39,937 nucleotides of DNA, taken from NCBI GenBank assembly GCA_035575235.1, contig DATLYA010000374.1, positions 1 to 39,937 on the forward strand, in the 5' to 3' direction. The position numbers and the translations under genes are program-made. Under the pieces are notes generated by a model. That model was not told the DNA's origin and searched no databases. It saw only the letters and a list, made by a program, of their open reading frames with translations. The DNA comes from SYOC01 sp035575235 (lineage in GTDB: Bacteria > Desulfobacterota > Binatia > Bin18). Positions 1 to 7,728 of this stretch are shown in pieces (positions within the stretch are counted from its first letter, which is position 1; each line of letters opens with the position of its first letter).

Positions 1-1
1 C

Positions 2-736
2 GTGATCTTACTGTTAGAGGGGATCGGGCCCAAGACCGCCGAGAAAATTATGGCGCATGCGATGAGCGGCGCGCAGGCGGCGCAGCAGCTCCGCAGTTAT
101 CCCGCCAGAGGCGTGATTGGCGACGAACTCAAACGGCTGGCCGATCTCCTCGATGAAGCCTCGGTCGAGGGCATGAAGCCAGGAGAGCAGATTGAAGCAG
201 TCAATCGCTACTACTTACCGATCCTCAAACGCACGCATCGGGATGATCTGCCGAAACGACAAAAAGATCTTGAACACTTCGCCACGATCACCGAACGCTA
301 TCGCAGCCTTGACCGCCTGCTGGCCGACATGGCGCTCGAGCCGCCGAGCGACAGCGTCGGCGACGTGCTCGCGGTTGATAAAGAAGAAGGCATGTTGACG
401 CTGTCCACCATTCACTCTGCCAAAGGGTTGGAGTGGCATTCGGTGTTCATCATCTGGGCGGTGGATGGCCGCTTCCCTTCGCTGTACAACAAAAAGGAAG
501 AAGAATTTGAAGAAGAGCGGCGACTGATGTACGTCGCCGCCACGCGCGCCAAGGAAAACTTATACATCACCTATCCGATCAACATTTTTGACCGCGCGAC
601 GGGCCTGGTGTTAAGCAAACCCTCGCGCTTTCTAGACGGCATTCCACGGAAGATGTTAGAGCCGGTCATTCTCATGGAAGAAGACGACCGCCGCGAAAAC
701 GCCTGGCGCGCCAAGCGGCAGTGGCGGTCGTATTAA
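2..736 (+). CDS. UvrD/PcrA-type superfamily 1 helicase, C-terminal part (5' end outside window)
   Basis: This is the C-terminal 244 residues of an ATP-dependent 3'-5' DNA helicase of the UvrD/Rep family; the reading frame is open to the window edge, so the true start lies upstream. The stretch LSTIHSAKGLEWHSVFI near residue 135 is the helicase motif IV/V region. RRLMYVAATRAKENLYI near residue 175 is motif VI, including the arginine that contacts ATP. The N-terminal Walker A half is not in the window. Members of this family unwind DNA in repair and replication restart. It is followed by about 200 bases without a gene and then by a damaged HerA-type ATPase gene, a pairing often seen in DNA-processing or defence neighbourhoods. 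Family assignment is firm; the specific role is not. Confidence 0.9.
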   Translation: MILLLEGIGPKTAEKIMAHAMSGAQAAQQLRSYPARGVIGDELKRLADLLDEASVEGMKPGEQIEAVNRYYLPILKRTHRDDLPKRQKDLEHFATITERYRSLDRLLADMALEPPSDSVGDVLAVDKEEGMLTLSTIHSAKGLEWHSVFIIWAVDGRFPSLYNKKEEEFEEERRLMYVAATRAKENLYITYPINIFDRATGLVLSKPSRFLDGIPRKMLEPVILMEEDDRRENAWRAKRQWRSY

Positions 737-933
737 TGTCCCTCTCATTAGGAACAGTTATGTCTCGATATGGTCATGAGGGTGCAAGTCGAGTTGATGA
801 AATAGAGTCTAACGTAGAGAACAAAAAAGCTATTTTGCTTGCTCTGAGATGAGCAAGCTGTGTTAGTATTCCTCAGGACCGGTGAACCGCCTCTCAATTC
901 CAGCCCTTATTCAGGGACGTCGGGGAAAGTGCA

Positions 934-1763
934 ATGATCGCAAGAGGACTGAATGCTAATCCTATCGAACAAGATATGAGTGCAGAGAATGCTCGCGAAG
1001 CGTCAAGCCGCGCTTCGGTTGGCAAAGTTGCTGAGATGGCAATCCGCTACAATGTCAATAGCGATCGTCTTCTTGGCTTTGCCCTAGCTATGGGCTACGA
1101 AGAAATCCAATTCACTACTTGCGCCCCATGGAAGCGCAAGAATGGCGGTATCGCACACGTAACCAATTCATTTTGATTAAACTTGGCGCGGGACTCGTCA
1201 ACCCGGAAGATCAAGCCTACTGTAGGCGATTAATCCTTGCGCGCGTCACTGAAAGTACACCAACACCTGTCGAACGTGAAATCCAGGGTACGGTTTTCCA
1301 GATTCATAAAATGCAGCCTATTGTCGATCCTATTACCAAGCAGGAACTTCAGTGGTCGGCGCTTAAAGCCTCCATCCTTGGCGCCTTTTACGACGATGAA
1401 GGCAAGATTGTCTTTGGCAACAACGTTGATACGTTCTTTTACCCCCTGGCCTATGAGGTGTACTTACCTACCGACCAAGATCTTGAGGCGCTGATCAACA
1501 GTTTCACGGAAGGCTCGGAGCGCTTCGAGATTGGCCGATTGCGTTACACTGAGACTCCTTCACCTCTGAGCAACGGTGTTCAGGTTCCAGTCCAAGTGTC
1601 CGTTGAGGATTTTGTCGGCAGCGAATACGGGCACCGGACTGCCCTTTTCGGTAAAACCCGATTCGGCAAGTCCAACAGTATCAAAGTTATCGCGGATACC
1701 GTTTTGCGCAGCAGTCGCCGTCCCGGACAGGTCATCTTCGATCCCTCGGGGGAGTACAGTAAG
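934..1763 (+). pseudogene. HerA/DUF87-type ATPase, frameshifted and truncated by IS200-type element
   Basis: Two frames together give the N-terminal part of a HerA-like (DUF87) DNA-translocating ATPase. The first runs from the ATG at 934. At about 1113 the coding sense moves to another frame: the first frame reads GYEEIQF, and the second continues HYLRPMEAQEWRYRTRNQF. The shift is equivalent to the loss of one C. The second frame carries the Walker A motif GKTRFGKSNS and the strand VIFDPSGEYSK, which in this family precedes the rest of the ATPase core. The reading then enters the inserted element at about 1762, and the Walker B and C-terminal half are absent. HerA ATPases normally form hexamers with nuclease partners such as NurA. 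A single-base sequencing error could explain the frameshift, but not the truncation. Confidence 0.75.
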
Positions 1764-1766
1764 TAT

Positions 1767-1882
1767 CCTCCGGCAAAGCCGGAGGCTTTGAAACCGTGAA
1801 CCGCTCAAAGCGGTTGTTGTTAAGAGCTCAGGAGCCACCCAAGGTGGCCCCGACGGTCAAACCCCGCGCCGCCAAAGGCGGC
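1767..1882. repeat. Ladder of four evenly spaced small hairpins at the IS right end
   Basis: Four stem-loops lie about 33 bp apart. Their cores are CCTCCGG-CAAAG-CCGGAGG (1767-1785), AACCGCT-CAAAG-CGGTT (1799-1815), GCCACC-CAA-GGTGGC (1834-1848) and GCCGC-CAAAG-GCGGC (1868-1882). The loop is nearly constant while the stems differ but keep their pairing. The hairpin nearest the transposase stop could serve as a terminator; the outermost is the expected TnpA recognition hairpin. Confidence 0.7.
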
Positions 1883-1884
1883 AG

Positions 1885-2319
1885 TTACTGCTTGAACAGC
1901 TTCAATTGCTCCAGTCCTTTATCCTTTGCCTCTTGCTCCTGAATGTAGCGGCGGATCTCCTCCTCATTCCGGCCCACCGTCGAGACAAAATATCGGCGCG
2001 CCCCAAAGCGCTCGCCCACAAAATTCCGCTCCCGTCCCCCATACGTCCGGGCGCTGTGAATCGCACTCTTGCCCTTGAGATATCCCACCACTTGCGCCAC
2101 CGCATCCTTGGGGGGAATGCTGAGCAAGATATGGACGTGATCGGGTTGCAGATGCCCTTCTTCGATCCGGCTCTCTTTCTGGCGGGCCAACTCTCGAAAG
2201 ACCTCGCCTAGATGCCGCCGCAGGTGTCCATACACCACTTTGCGCCGGTACTTTGGAATAAAGACGACGTGATATTTGCATTCCCACTTCGTAGGGCTCA
2301 GGCTCTGGTAGTCGTTCAT
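1885..2319 (-). CDS. tnpA: IS200/IS605-family Y1 transposase TnpA
   Basis: A complete 144-residue HUH single-strand transposase. The metal-binding HUH motif is HVH at residues 61-63 in QPDHVHILLSIPP. The catalytic tyrosine is Y125 in EIRRYIQEQE, at the expected distance. The N-terminal KYHVVFIPKYRRK is typical of true IS200 enzymes. The length matches the family, and all catalytic residues are present, so the enzyme may be active. It acts as a dimer on the subterminal hairpins to excise and insert single-stranded DNA. Downstream of its stop there is a ladder of small hairpins (see 1767-1882). Confidence 0.95.
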   Translation of the reverse strand: MNDYQSLSPTKWECKYHVVFIPKYRRKVVYGHLRRHLGEVFRELARQKESRIEEGHLQPDHVHILLSIPPKDAVAQVVGYLKGKSAIHSARTYGGRERNFVGERFGARRYFVSTVGRNEEEIRRYIQEQEAKDKGLEQLKLFKQ

Positions 2320-2429
2320 GAACGGTCTCCTTTCCGTGTTCCTTCAAACGGTTCACGGTTTGGAGACTGTTCGCGACTCCCGGAACTGTCAAACTCTGCG
2401 AGTCCCCCGGCAAAGCCGGGGGGTTACCC

Positions 2430-2558
2430 TTTCACTTAGCTGACGCTTCACTGGTGGCGGTCGCAGAGAGCCATGCCCTCCGCCGCGTATTCACAGTTGA
2501 TAATGACTTCTACGTTTATCGTCTCTCCGATGGATCTGCGTTGGAAGTAGTGCGTTAA
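2430..2558 (+). pseudogene. 3' remnant of a PIN-domain (VapC-like) gene
   Basis: Immediately after the IS element an open frame reads LADASLVAVAESHALRRV, then FTVDNDFYVYRLSDGSALEVVR and a TAA stop at 2556-2558. The motif ADASLVAVAE and the later TVDNDF are the third and fourth conserved acidic stretches of PIN-domain ribonucleases. It has no start codon and no N-terminal half. It is not a continuation of the HerA-like protein on the other side of the element, so DNA between the two genes has been lost. Confidence 0.75.
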
Positions 2559-2648
2559 TGATGAAAGACCTTTCAGGCGCCAGAGGAACGCCAATCTAGC
2601 AAGACGCTGCAATAAAGGGGCGCGGTGTGCCGCACTCCTACGATGTTG

Positions 2649-4334
2649 TTATTGTTGCATATTAGACCGCAGCACCCGCCCCGGCAGCGTCTCTTGCGTT
2701 TGCCCATTGGCGAAAAGCACTTTGCCGTTGACGATCGTGTGCATGACGCCGGTGGATTTTTCGATATACCGCAAGCCGCCGCCAGGAAAATCCCGTACAG
2801 CTTCCTGCTTGCCGCAGTTCACGGTCGCCGGGTCAAAGACCACAAGGTCCGCGATCATGCCGGTCGCCACCGTTCCCCGCAACGGCACGCCGAACACTTG
2901 CGCAGGGACGGAAGTCAGGCGACGAATGGCCTCTTCCAGCGGCAGCATCTGCTGATCGCGCACGATCGTGCCGAGCAGGTATGTCGAATAACCCGCTTCA
3001 CAGCGCATATCGGCGTGGGCTCCACCGTCAGACAGCCCAACCAGCGTATGCGGATGCGTCAGCATGTCTTTGTTGACGTGGCCGAACTCATAGAGGAACT
3101 GCATGTTGAGATTGTCTGCAAGCGCCAAATCGAAGAAACAATCCACCGGGTCTTTCCCGCGTTCCCTGCCAAGCGTCGCCAGATCTTTTTCCAGCAGCGG
3201 ACGCAGCTCCGGCTTTTCCACGGTGAACACACTCATGTTGTTCCACTGCCCGGTGAAGAGGCGGGGTTGTTTCATTTCTTCGCGGAACGCCGTACGGAAC
3301 TCGGCGCTAGCGTAGAGACGTTTTTGTGCTTCCAGCGGCTGGTCAAACACCTGCTTCCAGCAGTCAAAATTGCCGAAGATAAAGGGACGTTGCAGGCTGA
3401 AGCGCGCGCTCTTGTAGTGGCAGGGCACTTGACCCAACGGCAAATACCCGCGGTCGAAGTAGGGAGCGATCCGTTGCAATGCGCCTTTCCAGGCGTCCGG
3501 CGGCGCTTCGGGCTTTTGCAGCAATCCCAGCCAGGTCACTGGCCGTTCGCTCTGCGTGACCAGAAAAGTTAACAGCTCGTATTCGTCGTCGGAAAGAATC
3601 CCCGGGCTACGGGTGAGCGCAATCTCGATACAGCCACGCCCAAGCTCTTTCAGAATACCGGCCAGCGCCCCTAATTCTTCGCGACTGGCAAGTCGGCACG
3701 GCAAGGGTCGCCCTTGGAAGCCCAGATGCTGCGGCAGCACGGTCGTGGAAAAACCGAATGCGCCGGCATCCATGGCCTCGCGAAACAGGGCTTTGAGCTG
3801 CTGCAATTCCCGTTCATTCGCTCCACGTTCTTTGCTGTCCGCGCCAAGCACGTATTGCCGTAACGGCGATAAAGGTACGAGCATGCCGACGTTTATGCCG
3901 ACGCCTTTTGTGGTAATGGTGTTGAGATATTCGCTCAGGCTTTCCCAGGACCACTGTACTCCTCGCTGCAATACGTCAAGCGACATCCCTTCAACGTTGA
4001 CCAGATCACCAACCAGCGCCTCGCGATCTTCGGGTTTGCACGGCGCCAGCCCAACACCACAATTCCCCATAATAATCGAGGTCACGCCATGCCAGGACGA
4101 GCACGTGACTAACGGATCCCACAAGACCTGCGCGTCATAATGCGTGTGATGATCGATGAAGCCCGGGCAGACTGTCAACCCGCGCGCATCGATCACCTGC
4201 GCGGCGCTGCTTGACGCAATATTCGGTTCAACCGCGGCGATTCGATCTCCGGCGACAGCGACATCAGCTGCAAAGCCCGGACGGCCCGTGCCGTCGATAA
4301 CAGTTCCGCCTTTGAGCAGTAGGTCATACGTCAT
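2649..4334 (-). CDS. D-aminoacylase / N-acyl-D-amino-acid deacylase-like amidohydrolase
   Basis: A 561-residue amidohydrolase of the D-aminoacylase branch. The N-terminal DLLLKGGTVIDGTG is typical of the small beta-sandwich domain. The metal site shows as DHHTHYDAQ (D61, H63, H65), together with C92 in GNCGVG, a cysteine ligand characteristic of D-aminoacylases. GLSDGGAHAD near residue 440 supplies the catalytic aspartate region. These enzymes hydrolyse N-acyl-D-amino acids or related cyclic amides. The ATG at 4334 is preferred because AAAGGAGGAG precedes it and the upstream 25 residues look non-native. The start overlaps the end of the MaoC-like gene by 11 bp, so the two are co-transcribed. 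Exact substrate unknown. Confidence 0.87.
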   Translation of the reverse strand: MTYDLLLKGGTVIDGTGRPGFAADVAVAGDRIAAVEPNIASSSAAQVIDARGLTVCPGFIDHHTHYDAQVLWDPLVTCSSWHGVTSIIMGNCGVGLAPCKPEDREALVGDLVNVEGMSLDVLQRGVQWSWESLSEYLNTITTKGVGINVGMLVPLSPLRQYVLGADSKERGANERELQQLKALFREAMDAGAFGFSTTVLPQHLGFQGRPLPCRLASREELGALAGILKELGRGCIEIALTRSPGILSDDEYELLTFLVTQSERPVTWLGLLQKPEAPPDAWKGALQRIAPYFDRGYLPLGQVPCHYKSARFSLQRPFIFGNFDCWKQVFDQPLEAQKRLYASAEFRTAFREEMKQPRLFTGQWNNMSVFTVEKPELRPLLEKDLATLGRERGKDPVDCFFDLALADNLNMQFLYEFGHVNKDMLTHPHTLVGLSDGGAHADMRCEAGYSTYLLGTIVRDQQMLPLEEAIRRLTSVPAQVFGVPLRGTVATGMIADLVVFDPATVNCGKQEAVRDFPGGGLRYIEKSTGVMHTIVNGKVLFANGQTQETLPGRVLRSNMQQ

Positions 4335-4794
4335 AACTTTCTCCTCCTTTATGCACGCGCGGACGCTTTTTAATAAGATACGCATGCATGCCTTCCAATA
4401 CGACCTCACCTTGTTGATTTTTGACCTGAGTCCTCAGCCTCAACAACCCGACCTCAGTCTTCGGCACTAACTCACTCACCTCAAGTTCTGGAAAGAGCGT
4501 GTCGCCAATGAATACAGGCTTGAGGAACTGCGACGACTGCCCCACAAAGGCAACGATAGAGCCTTCGAGCAACGGCGACAACGTCGAAGCGCCCACGGCA
4601 GTCATCGCGGTCACGAGAAGTCCATGCGTGACTCGTTTGCCAAAGCGCGTTGTTTTTGCATATTCATCGTTGTAATGAATCGGATGGCTGTCCCCCGTAA
4701 TTTTCGCGAATAACAGAAAAAGCTCATCCGTCATGGTCTTCGGCGGACTATGGAACGTCTCGCCAAGGCGGAAGTCTTCAAAATACTTTGTCAT
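4324..4794 (-). CDS. MaoC-like hot-dog-fold dehydratase
   Basis: A 156-residue single hot-dog domain protein. The hydratase-2 signature is recognisable as ITGDSHPIHYNDEYAKTTRF at residues 32-51, with the catalytic Asp and His (D35, H40), followed by VTHGLLVTAM. This family hydrates or dehydrates enoyl-CoA type substrates. It lies between the RidA-like and amidohydrolase genes and overlaps the latter by 11 bp, which suggests one operon handling an acyl or amino-acid-derived compound. The physiological substrate is not apparent. Confidence 0.87.
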   Translation of the reverse strand: MTKYFEDFRLGETFHSPPKTMTDELFLLFAKITGDSHPIHYNDEYAKTTRFGKRVTHGLLVTAMTAVGASTLSPLLEGSIVAFVGQSSQFLKPVFIGDTLFPELEVSELVPKTEVGLLRLRTQVKNQQGEVVLEGMHAYLIKKRPRVHKGGESYDV

Positions 4795-4846
4795 TGCCCC
4801 AGCTTTCCTAGTTCGTGATGTAAGGAGCAGGATGAGCCGAATATCT

Positions 4847-4934
4847 CATGGTGCGTGAAACATGTTACGTGAAAAAGAAGCTGGACGGGCATCTTCTCTT
4901 ATCCGCCACGCACCACGCATCACGCAGCACGTGC
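4847..4934. repeat. Inverted pair of 7-bp-period arrays (word CACGCAN)
   Basis: The right arm at 4907-4934 is four consecutive heptamers: CACGCAC, CACGCAT, CACGCAG, CACGTGC. It ends directly at the stop codon of the RidA-like gene (4935). The left arm at about 4847-4880 contains the complementary word, with CGTGAAA recurring at 7- and 14-bp spacing. The two arms can pair as a long imperfect hairpin in the leader between two genes of the same operon. Confidence 0.8.
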
Positions 4935-5330
4935 TCACTGCTTCTCATCCAACACGGCGATCGCATCAATCTCAATGAGCGCGTCGGGCCGTAGTAACTC
5001 TTTAACAATGACGCCAGTCGCGGCGGGAAAACCGTTCGTAAAATATTCGCGCCGCACGTCCGCCGTGCCGCGGTACCCTTCAGTCGTGGTGATGTAATCG
5101 ACTGTCTTTACAATGTCATCAAAGCTGGCGCCAGCGGCGTCCAGCAACTCTTTCATCTTCTCGAAAATATGACGCGTCTGGGCGACGATATCTCCCTTGC
5201 CAACAATATTCCCTTTGCTGTCAGTCGCTGTCATACCCGAGATAAACAGTAAGTTGCCTTTCTTGACTGCTGGCGAAAATGTATAGCGAGGAGTGAATCC
5301 CCAAGGATCAATCACTTCGAGTTTGGGCAT
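4935..5330 (-). CDS. RidA/YjgF/UK114-family protein lacking the catalytic arginine
   Basis: A 131-residue Rid-family protein, of normal length for the trimeric fold. It carries LLFISGMTATDSKGNIVG near residue 28 and the C-terminal IEIDAIAVLDEKQ, corresponding to the usual VEIEAIA strand. In enamine deaminases of the RidA type the loop reads P-A-R-S, with the arginine holding the substrate carboxylate; here the same position reads FPAATG, so that arginine is missing. The protein therefore belongs to one of the divergent Rid subfamilies whose function is not simply imine hydrolysis. AAGGAAAAGCG precedes the start. It is the first gene of the operon with the MaoC-like and D-aminoacylase-like genes. 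Confidence 0.88.
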   Translation of the reverse strand: MPKLEVIDPWGFTPRYTFSPAVKKGNLLFISGMTATDSKGNIVGKGDIVAQTRHIFEKMKELLDAAGASFDDIVKTVDYITTTEGYRGTADVRREYFTNGFPAATGVIVKELLRPDALIEIDAIAVLDEKQ

Positions 5331-5538
5331 ACGCTTTTCCTTATTTCTTCGTTCGCTTCGGCCAAGAAGCGTCTGTCACCTCTCCTGCATGTTCTTCGAT
5401 CTCTACACGCCGCAAGACAAATTCGTCAAGAGTCAAGAGTGAAGGCGCGGAGATGAAGTCTTGCGTTCGTTCTTCCTCCTGGGATAGGACGTAGGAGTGA
5501 TCGGCTCGTAACCTCGCGCACAGAAAGAAGGAGAGCGT

Positions 5539-6426
5539 ATGAAATATGGCGTACAACTCGCCGGTGGTGCGGCGATCAACGGACGAAACGCGCTGAAACA
5601 AGTGGCGGCCGCCGCGGAAGAACTCGGATTCGATTCAATGCTGATTGGCGATCACATTGTCATTCCGAAACGGATTAACGCTCCGTGGCCATATGATGAA
5701 TATGTGGGCGGCAAAACACCTTACAGCGTGTACACTGACATGGAGTGGTTCGATCCGTTCGACACCATGGCGTTTCTAGCCGGAGTGACCGAAAAGGTTC
5801 GCTTAGGCATCAGTGTTCTCATCGTGCCCTATCGCCATCCATTTGATGTCGCTCGGCGCGTCGCCACGGTGGACGTGCTCTCTGGCGGACGTTTTGTTTT
5901 GGGTGTCGGAGTCGGATGGCTAGAAGAAGAATTTCGCCTCCTCGGCATCCCGTTCAAGGAACGCGCGCAACGTACGCGCGAATATATCGCCGTGATGAAA
6001 GCCTTGTGGACACAAGAAAAACCGCGCTTTGCTGGGAAATTCGTGCAATTACAGGAGGACGTGAATGTCCTGCCGCTTCCTATACAAAAGCCGCATCCGC
6101 CAATCTGGGTGGGAGGAGAATCGCAACCCGCCCTCAAGCGTGTTGTTGATTTTGGCAACGGTTGGCATATTGGGCTGATTCTCCCCGAGCGCATTCCCGC
6201 GAAGATAACGCAGTTGAAAAGCATGATGGAGCAGGCGGGACGAGATTTTGCAGAGCTGGAATTGACCGCTCTGGCCGCGGTGGGCCGCACTTCCGCGACA
6301 GAGATCCGCGCGTATCGCGAGGCAGGAGTGCATGTCCTGTACATGCTGCCGCTCAGCCGCGACCCGCAAGCGCTCATTCGCGAGATGCGAGCATTTGCTC
6401 AACAAATGAGGGCTGAGAATACCTGA
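5539..6426 (+). CDS. LLM-class flavin/F420-dependent oxidoreductase
   Basis: A 295-residue TIM-barrel protein of the bacterial luciferase-like superfamily, closest in appearance to the F420-type subgroup. Landmarks are LGFDSMLIGDHIVIP near residue 29, the strand VRLGISVLIVPYRHP and the signature GGRFVLGVGVGWLEEEF near residue 115. Later comes PPIWVGGESQPALKRVVDFGNGW. AAGGAGAGCG stands just before the ATG and fixes the start. It could use F420H2 or FMNH2; the sequence alone does not decide. It is divergently oriented from the RidA operon, leaving about 200 bp for both promoters. It is one of five such genes in the window. Confidence 0.88.
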   Translation: MKYGVQLAGGAAINGRNALKQVAAAAEELGFDSMLIGDHIVIPKRINAPWPYDEYVGGKTPYSVYTDMEWFDPFDTMAFLAGVTEKVRLGISVLIVPYRHPFDVARRVATVDVLSGGRFVLGVGVGWLEEEFRLLGIPFKERAQRTREYIAVMKALWTQEKPRFAGKFVQLQEDVNVLPLPIQKPHPPIWVGGESQPALKRVVDFGNGWHIGLILPERIPAKITQLKSMMEQAGRDFAELELTALAAVGRTSATEIRAYREAGVHVLYMLPLSRDPQALIREMRAFAQQMRAENT

Positions 6427-6506
6427 CAATCCCTGAGATGAGGCGCTAGGGAAACAGTGTAGAGAAAGACGTAAAGCGTTTACCGTTTTGCCACGTGAGG
6501 TGACGT

Positions 6507-6725
6507 ATGTACAAACCTCTGCTTGTTCTGTTGTTATTCTTCGTCGTTAGTGGTTGCGCCGTGTCGCAGAACCAAAGACCGCCCTCTTCTCCCGATGAAG
6601 TGATGAACGCGCCGCAAGGACGCAGGTTCGTTCGCGTCCCGCGTCCCGACATCGGGTTCCCGATAGGGATCGGCGGCATCGGGGGCGGGATAGCAGGCGT
6701 CGGCGGTGGCGGAGCCTGTCCCTGA
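6507..6725 (+). CDS. Small glycine-rich lipoprotein
   Basis: A 72-residue protein with a signal peptide of hydrophobic residues 4-15 and a lipobox VSGC with the acylated cysteine at C17. A short linker rich in Pro, Ser and Arg follows, then a glycine-rich tail (GIGGIGGGIAGVGGGG). GAGGTGA precedes the ATG at suitable spacing. The glycine tail may be flexible or membrane-associated. I do not recognise a family. The gene ends 18 bp from the convergent nitrile hydratase-like operon. Confidence 0.7.
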   Translation: MYKPLLVLLLFFVVSGCAVSQNQRPPSSPDEVMNAPQGRRFVRVPRPDIGFPIGIGGIGGGIAGVGGGGACP

Positions 6726-6743
6726 AGGATTATTCGTCACTCA

Positions 6744-7382
6744 TTACTGCTGTGGCGTGCGCGCCTTGGCCACGCCGATCATGCTATCGCGCGTGACCAG
6801 CTCGGCGAGCTGCTCCTCGCTCATTCCTTCTGTGCCAGGGGGACGCGCAGGAATCACCAGATAGCGCAAGTCAGCCGTGCTGTCGTAGACTCGGACTTCG
6901 ACATCGTGCGACAGCTCCAGACCGAACTCCTTGAGCACTCCGCGCGGATCTGTGACGACGCGCGAACGATAATTGAGACTCTTGTACCAATCCGGCGGAA
7001 TGCCAAGGATGGCGCGAGGGTAGCAGGAGCACAGCGTGCAGACGACAACATTGTGAAGTTCTTCCGTGTTTTCCACCGCCTTAATCTGGATTAACGAACC
7101 AGTATCAACGCCAAGCTCCGCCACCGCTGATTTCGTATCGGCAAGCAGGCGCGCCTTAAACGCTGGATCGACCCACGCTCGCGCGACAATCTTCGCCCCC
7201 ATAGCGGGCGTGCGCGAGTCCATATCTTCAACCGCACGACGCACCTCGTCTGCCGTGACGATTCCTTTCTCAATTAACAGCGCTTGAATGGCCTGCACGC
7301 GCCGCTCGTAGTAGGTTAACGCTTCTGTGTCCGTAATTGGCGCATGCGCCTCGTGTGGATGGTCGTGTTCATGCTCGGGCAT
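6744..7382 (-). CDS. Nitrile hydratase alpha / thiocyanate hydrolase gamma-type subunit
   Basis: A 212-residue catalytic subunit. The metal-binding claw is VCTLCSC, with C115, C118 and C120; the threonine after the first cysteine is the cobalt-type signature. YERRVQAIQALLIEKGIV near residue 25 and LVTRDSMIGV near the end are also family hallmarks. The N-terminus is histidine-rich (MPEHEHDHPHEAH), a common feature that may help capture metal. In mature enzymes two of the cysteines are oxidised. AAGGAG precedes the ATG at 7382; the longer upstream frame is non-native and overlaps the neighbouring gene. The product hydrates nitriles to amides or hydrolyses thiocyanate. No dedicated cobalt-insertion activator gene is visible nearby. 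Confidence 0.9.
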   Translation of the reverse strand: MPEHEHDHPHEAHAPITDTEALTYYERRVQAIQALLIEKGIVTADEVRRAVEDMDSRTPAMGAKIVARAWVDPAFKARLLADTKSAVAELGVDTGSLIQIKAVENTEELHNVVVCTLCSCYPRAILGIPPDWYKSLNYRSRVVTDPRGVLKEFGLELSHDVEVRVYDSTADLRYLVIPARPPGTEGMSEEQLAELVTRDSMIGVAKARTPQQ

Positions 7383-7398
7383 CGCAATCTCCTTCAGC

Positions 7399-7683
7399 TC
7401 AAGCGGGTTCGAGCCAGTGCTCATAGATATCGATGTACAGCGTGTCCTTTGGCCCAGCAGTATACTGCTCCCACACTTCGTTCTGATCGAACCGCACGAG
7501 GTAGAGCGGCTGTTTTGGCAACCCATCGCCGCCATACGCAAGCGTCTCGGGGTTACGGAAAGCGCCATGCACACCGGCAACGGCTCCAATCTTTCCTTGA
7601 ATATACGCAGGCGTGCGAAAATGATGCGGCGGATAGCCGACGCGCACGCGAACTTTGTCACCGGGTTTGAACCGTGTTTCCAT
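7399..7683 (-). CDS. Nitrile hydratase beta C-terminal domain / thiocyanate hydrolase alpha-type subunit
   Basis: A 94-residue stand-alone protein matching the C-terminal SH3-like domain of nitrile hydratase beta. It has FKPGDKVRVRVGYPPHHFRTP at the start, GAFRNPE in the middle and LYIDIYEHWLEPA at the end. In ordinary nitrile hydratases this domain is fused to the helical N-terminal domain, which here is encoded by the next gene upstream. Thiocyanate hydrolase and the three-subunit toyocamycin-type nitrile hydratase have the same split. It lies 16 bp upstream of the catalytic subunit gene, within one operon. Confidence 0.88.
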   Translation of the reverse strand: METRFKPGDKVRVRVGYPPHHFRTPAYIQGKIGAVAGVHGAFRNPETLAYGGDGLPKQPLYLVRFDQNEVWEQYTAGPKDTLYIDIYEHWLEPA

Positions 7684-7700
7684 GATTACTTCCCATCGAG

Positions 7701-7728
7701 ACTCAGCACTCAGGACTCAGCACTCAGG
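7701..7728. repeat. 7-bp-period array, four units (ACTCAGC/ACTCAGG alternating)
   Basis: Four perfect heptamers alternate as ACTCAGC, ACTCAGG, ACTCAGC, ACTCAGG, giving a 14-bp higher-order unit. They contain the TGA stop codon of the nitrile hydratase beta-N gene (7710-7712) and occupy the gap to the next gene of the operon. Confidence 0.9.

Larger units (their letters stand above)
1762..2430 (-). mobile_element. IS200-type insertion element (tnpA only)
   Basis: A single-gene IS200/IS605-family element on the minus strand. The approximate borders come from the point where the HerA-like reading stops making sense and from the point where the downstream PIN reading begins. Both ends carry a matching subterminal hairpin with loop CAAAG: stem CCTCCGG at 1767-1785 and stem CCCCCGG at 2404-2422. 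No tnpB gene is present. The motif AAACCGTGAACCG at 1791-1803 reappears inverted at 2349-2361, which is unusual because this family lacks terminal inverted repeats. Exact end points and the target tetranucleotide cannot be fixed without an empty-site sequence. Confidence 0.85.

Noticed and set aside
1885..2319. TnpA as a REP-associated (RAYT) transposase that spread the GTAG palindromes
   Set aside because: The N-terminus is that of canonical IS200 TnpA and the gene is flanked by its own IS-type hairpins, not by the GTAG palindromes.
2625..3572. Long plus-strand open frame of 315 codons
   Set aside because: It lies opposite the D-aminoacylase-like gene, is rich in Arg, His and Gln, and shows no family motif; a shadow frame.
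5341..5601. Minus-strand open frame of 86 codons between RidA-like and LLM genes
   Set aside because: Its start lies inside the LLM gene, its composition is not protein-like, and it contains part of a short heptamer duplication (TCAAGAG twice at 5426-5439).
6744..7661. Longer start for the nitrile hydratase alpha gene
   Set aside because: The extra 93 residues overlap the beta-C gene in another frame and have no family similarity; the ATG at 7382 has a good ribosome binding site.
7701..7728. Heptamer arrays as a CRISPR
   Set aside because: Units are contiguous with no spacers, and no cas genes are present.
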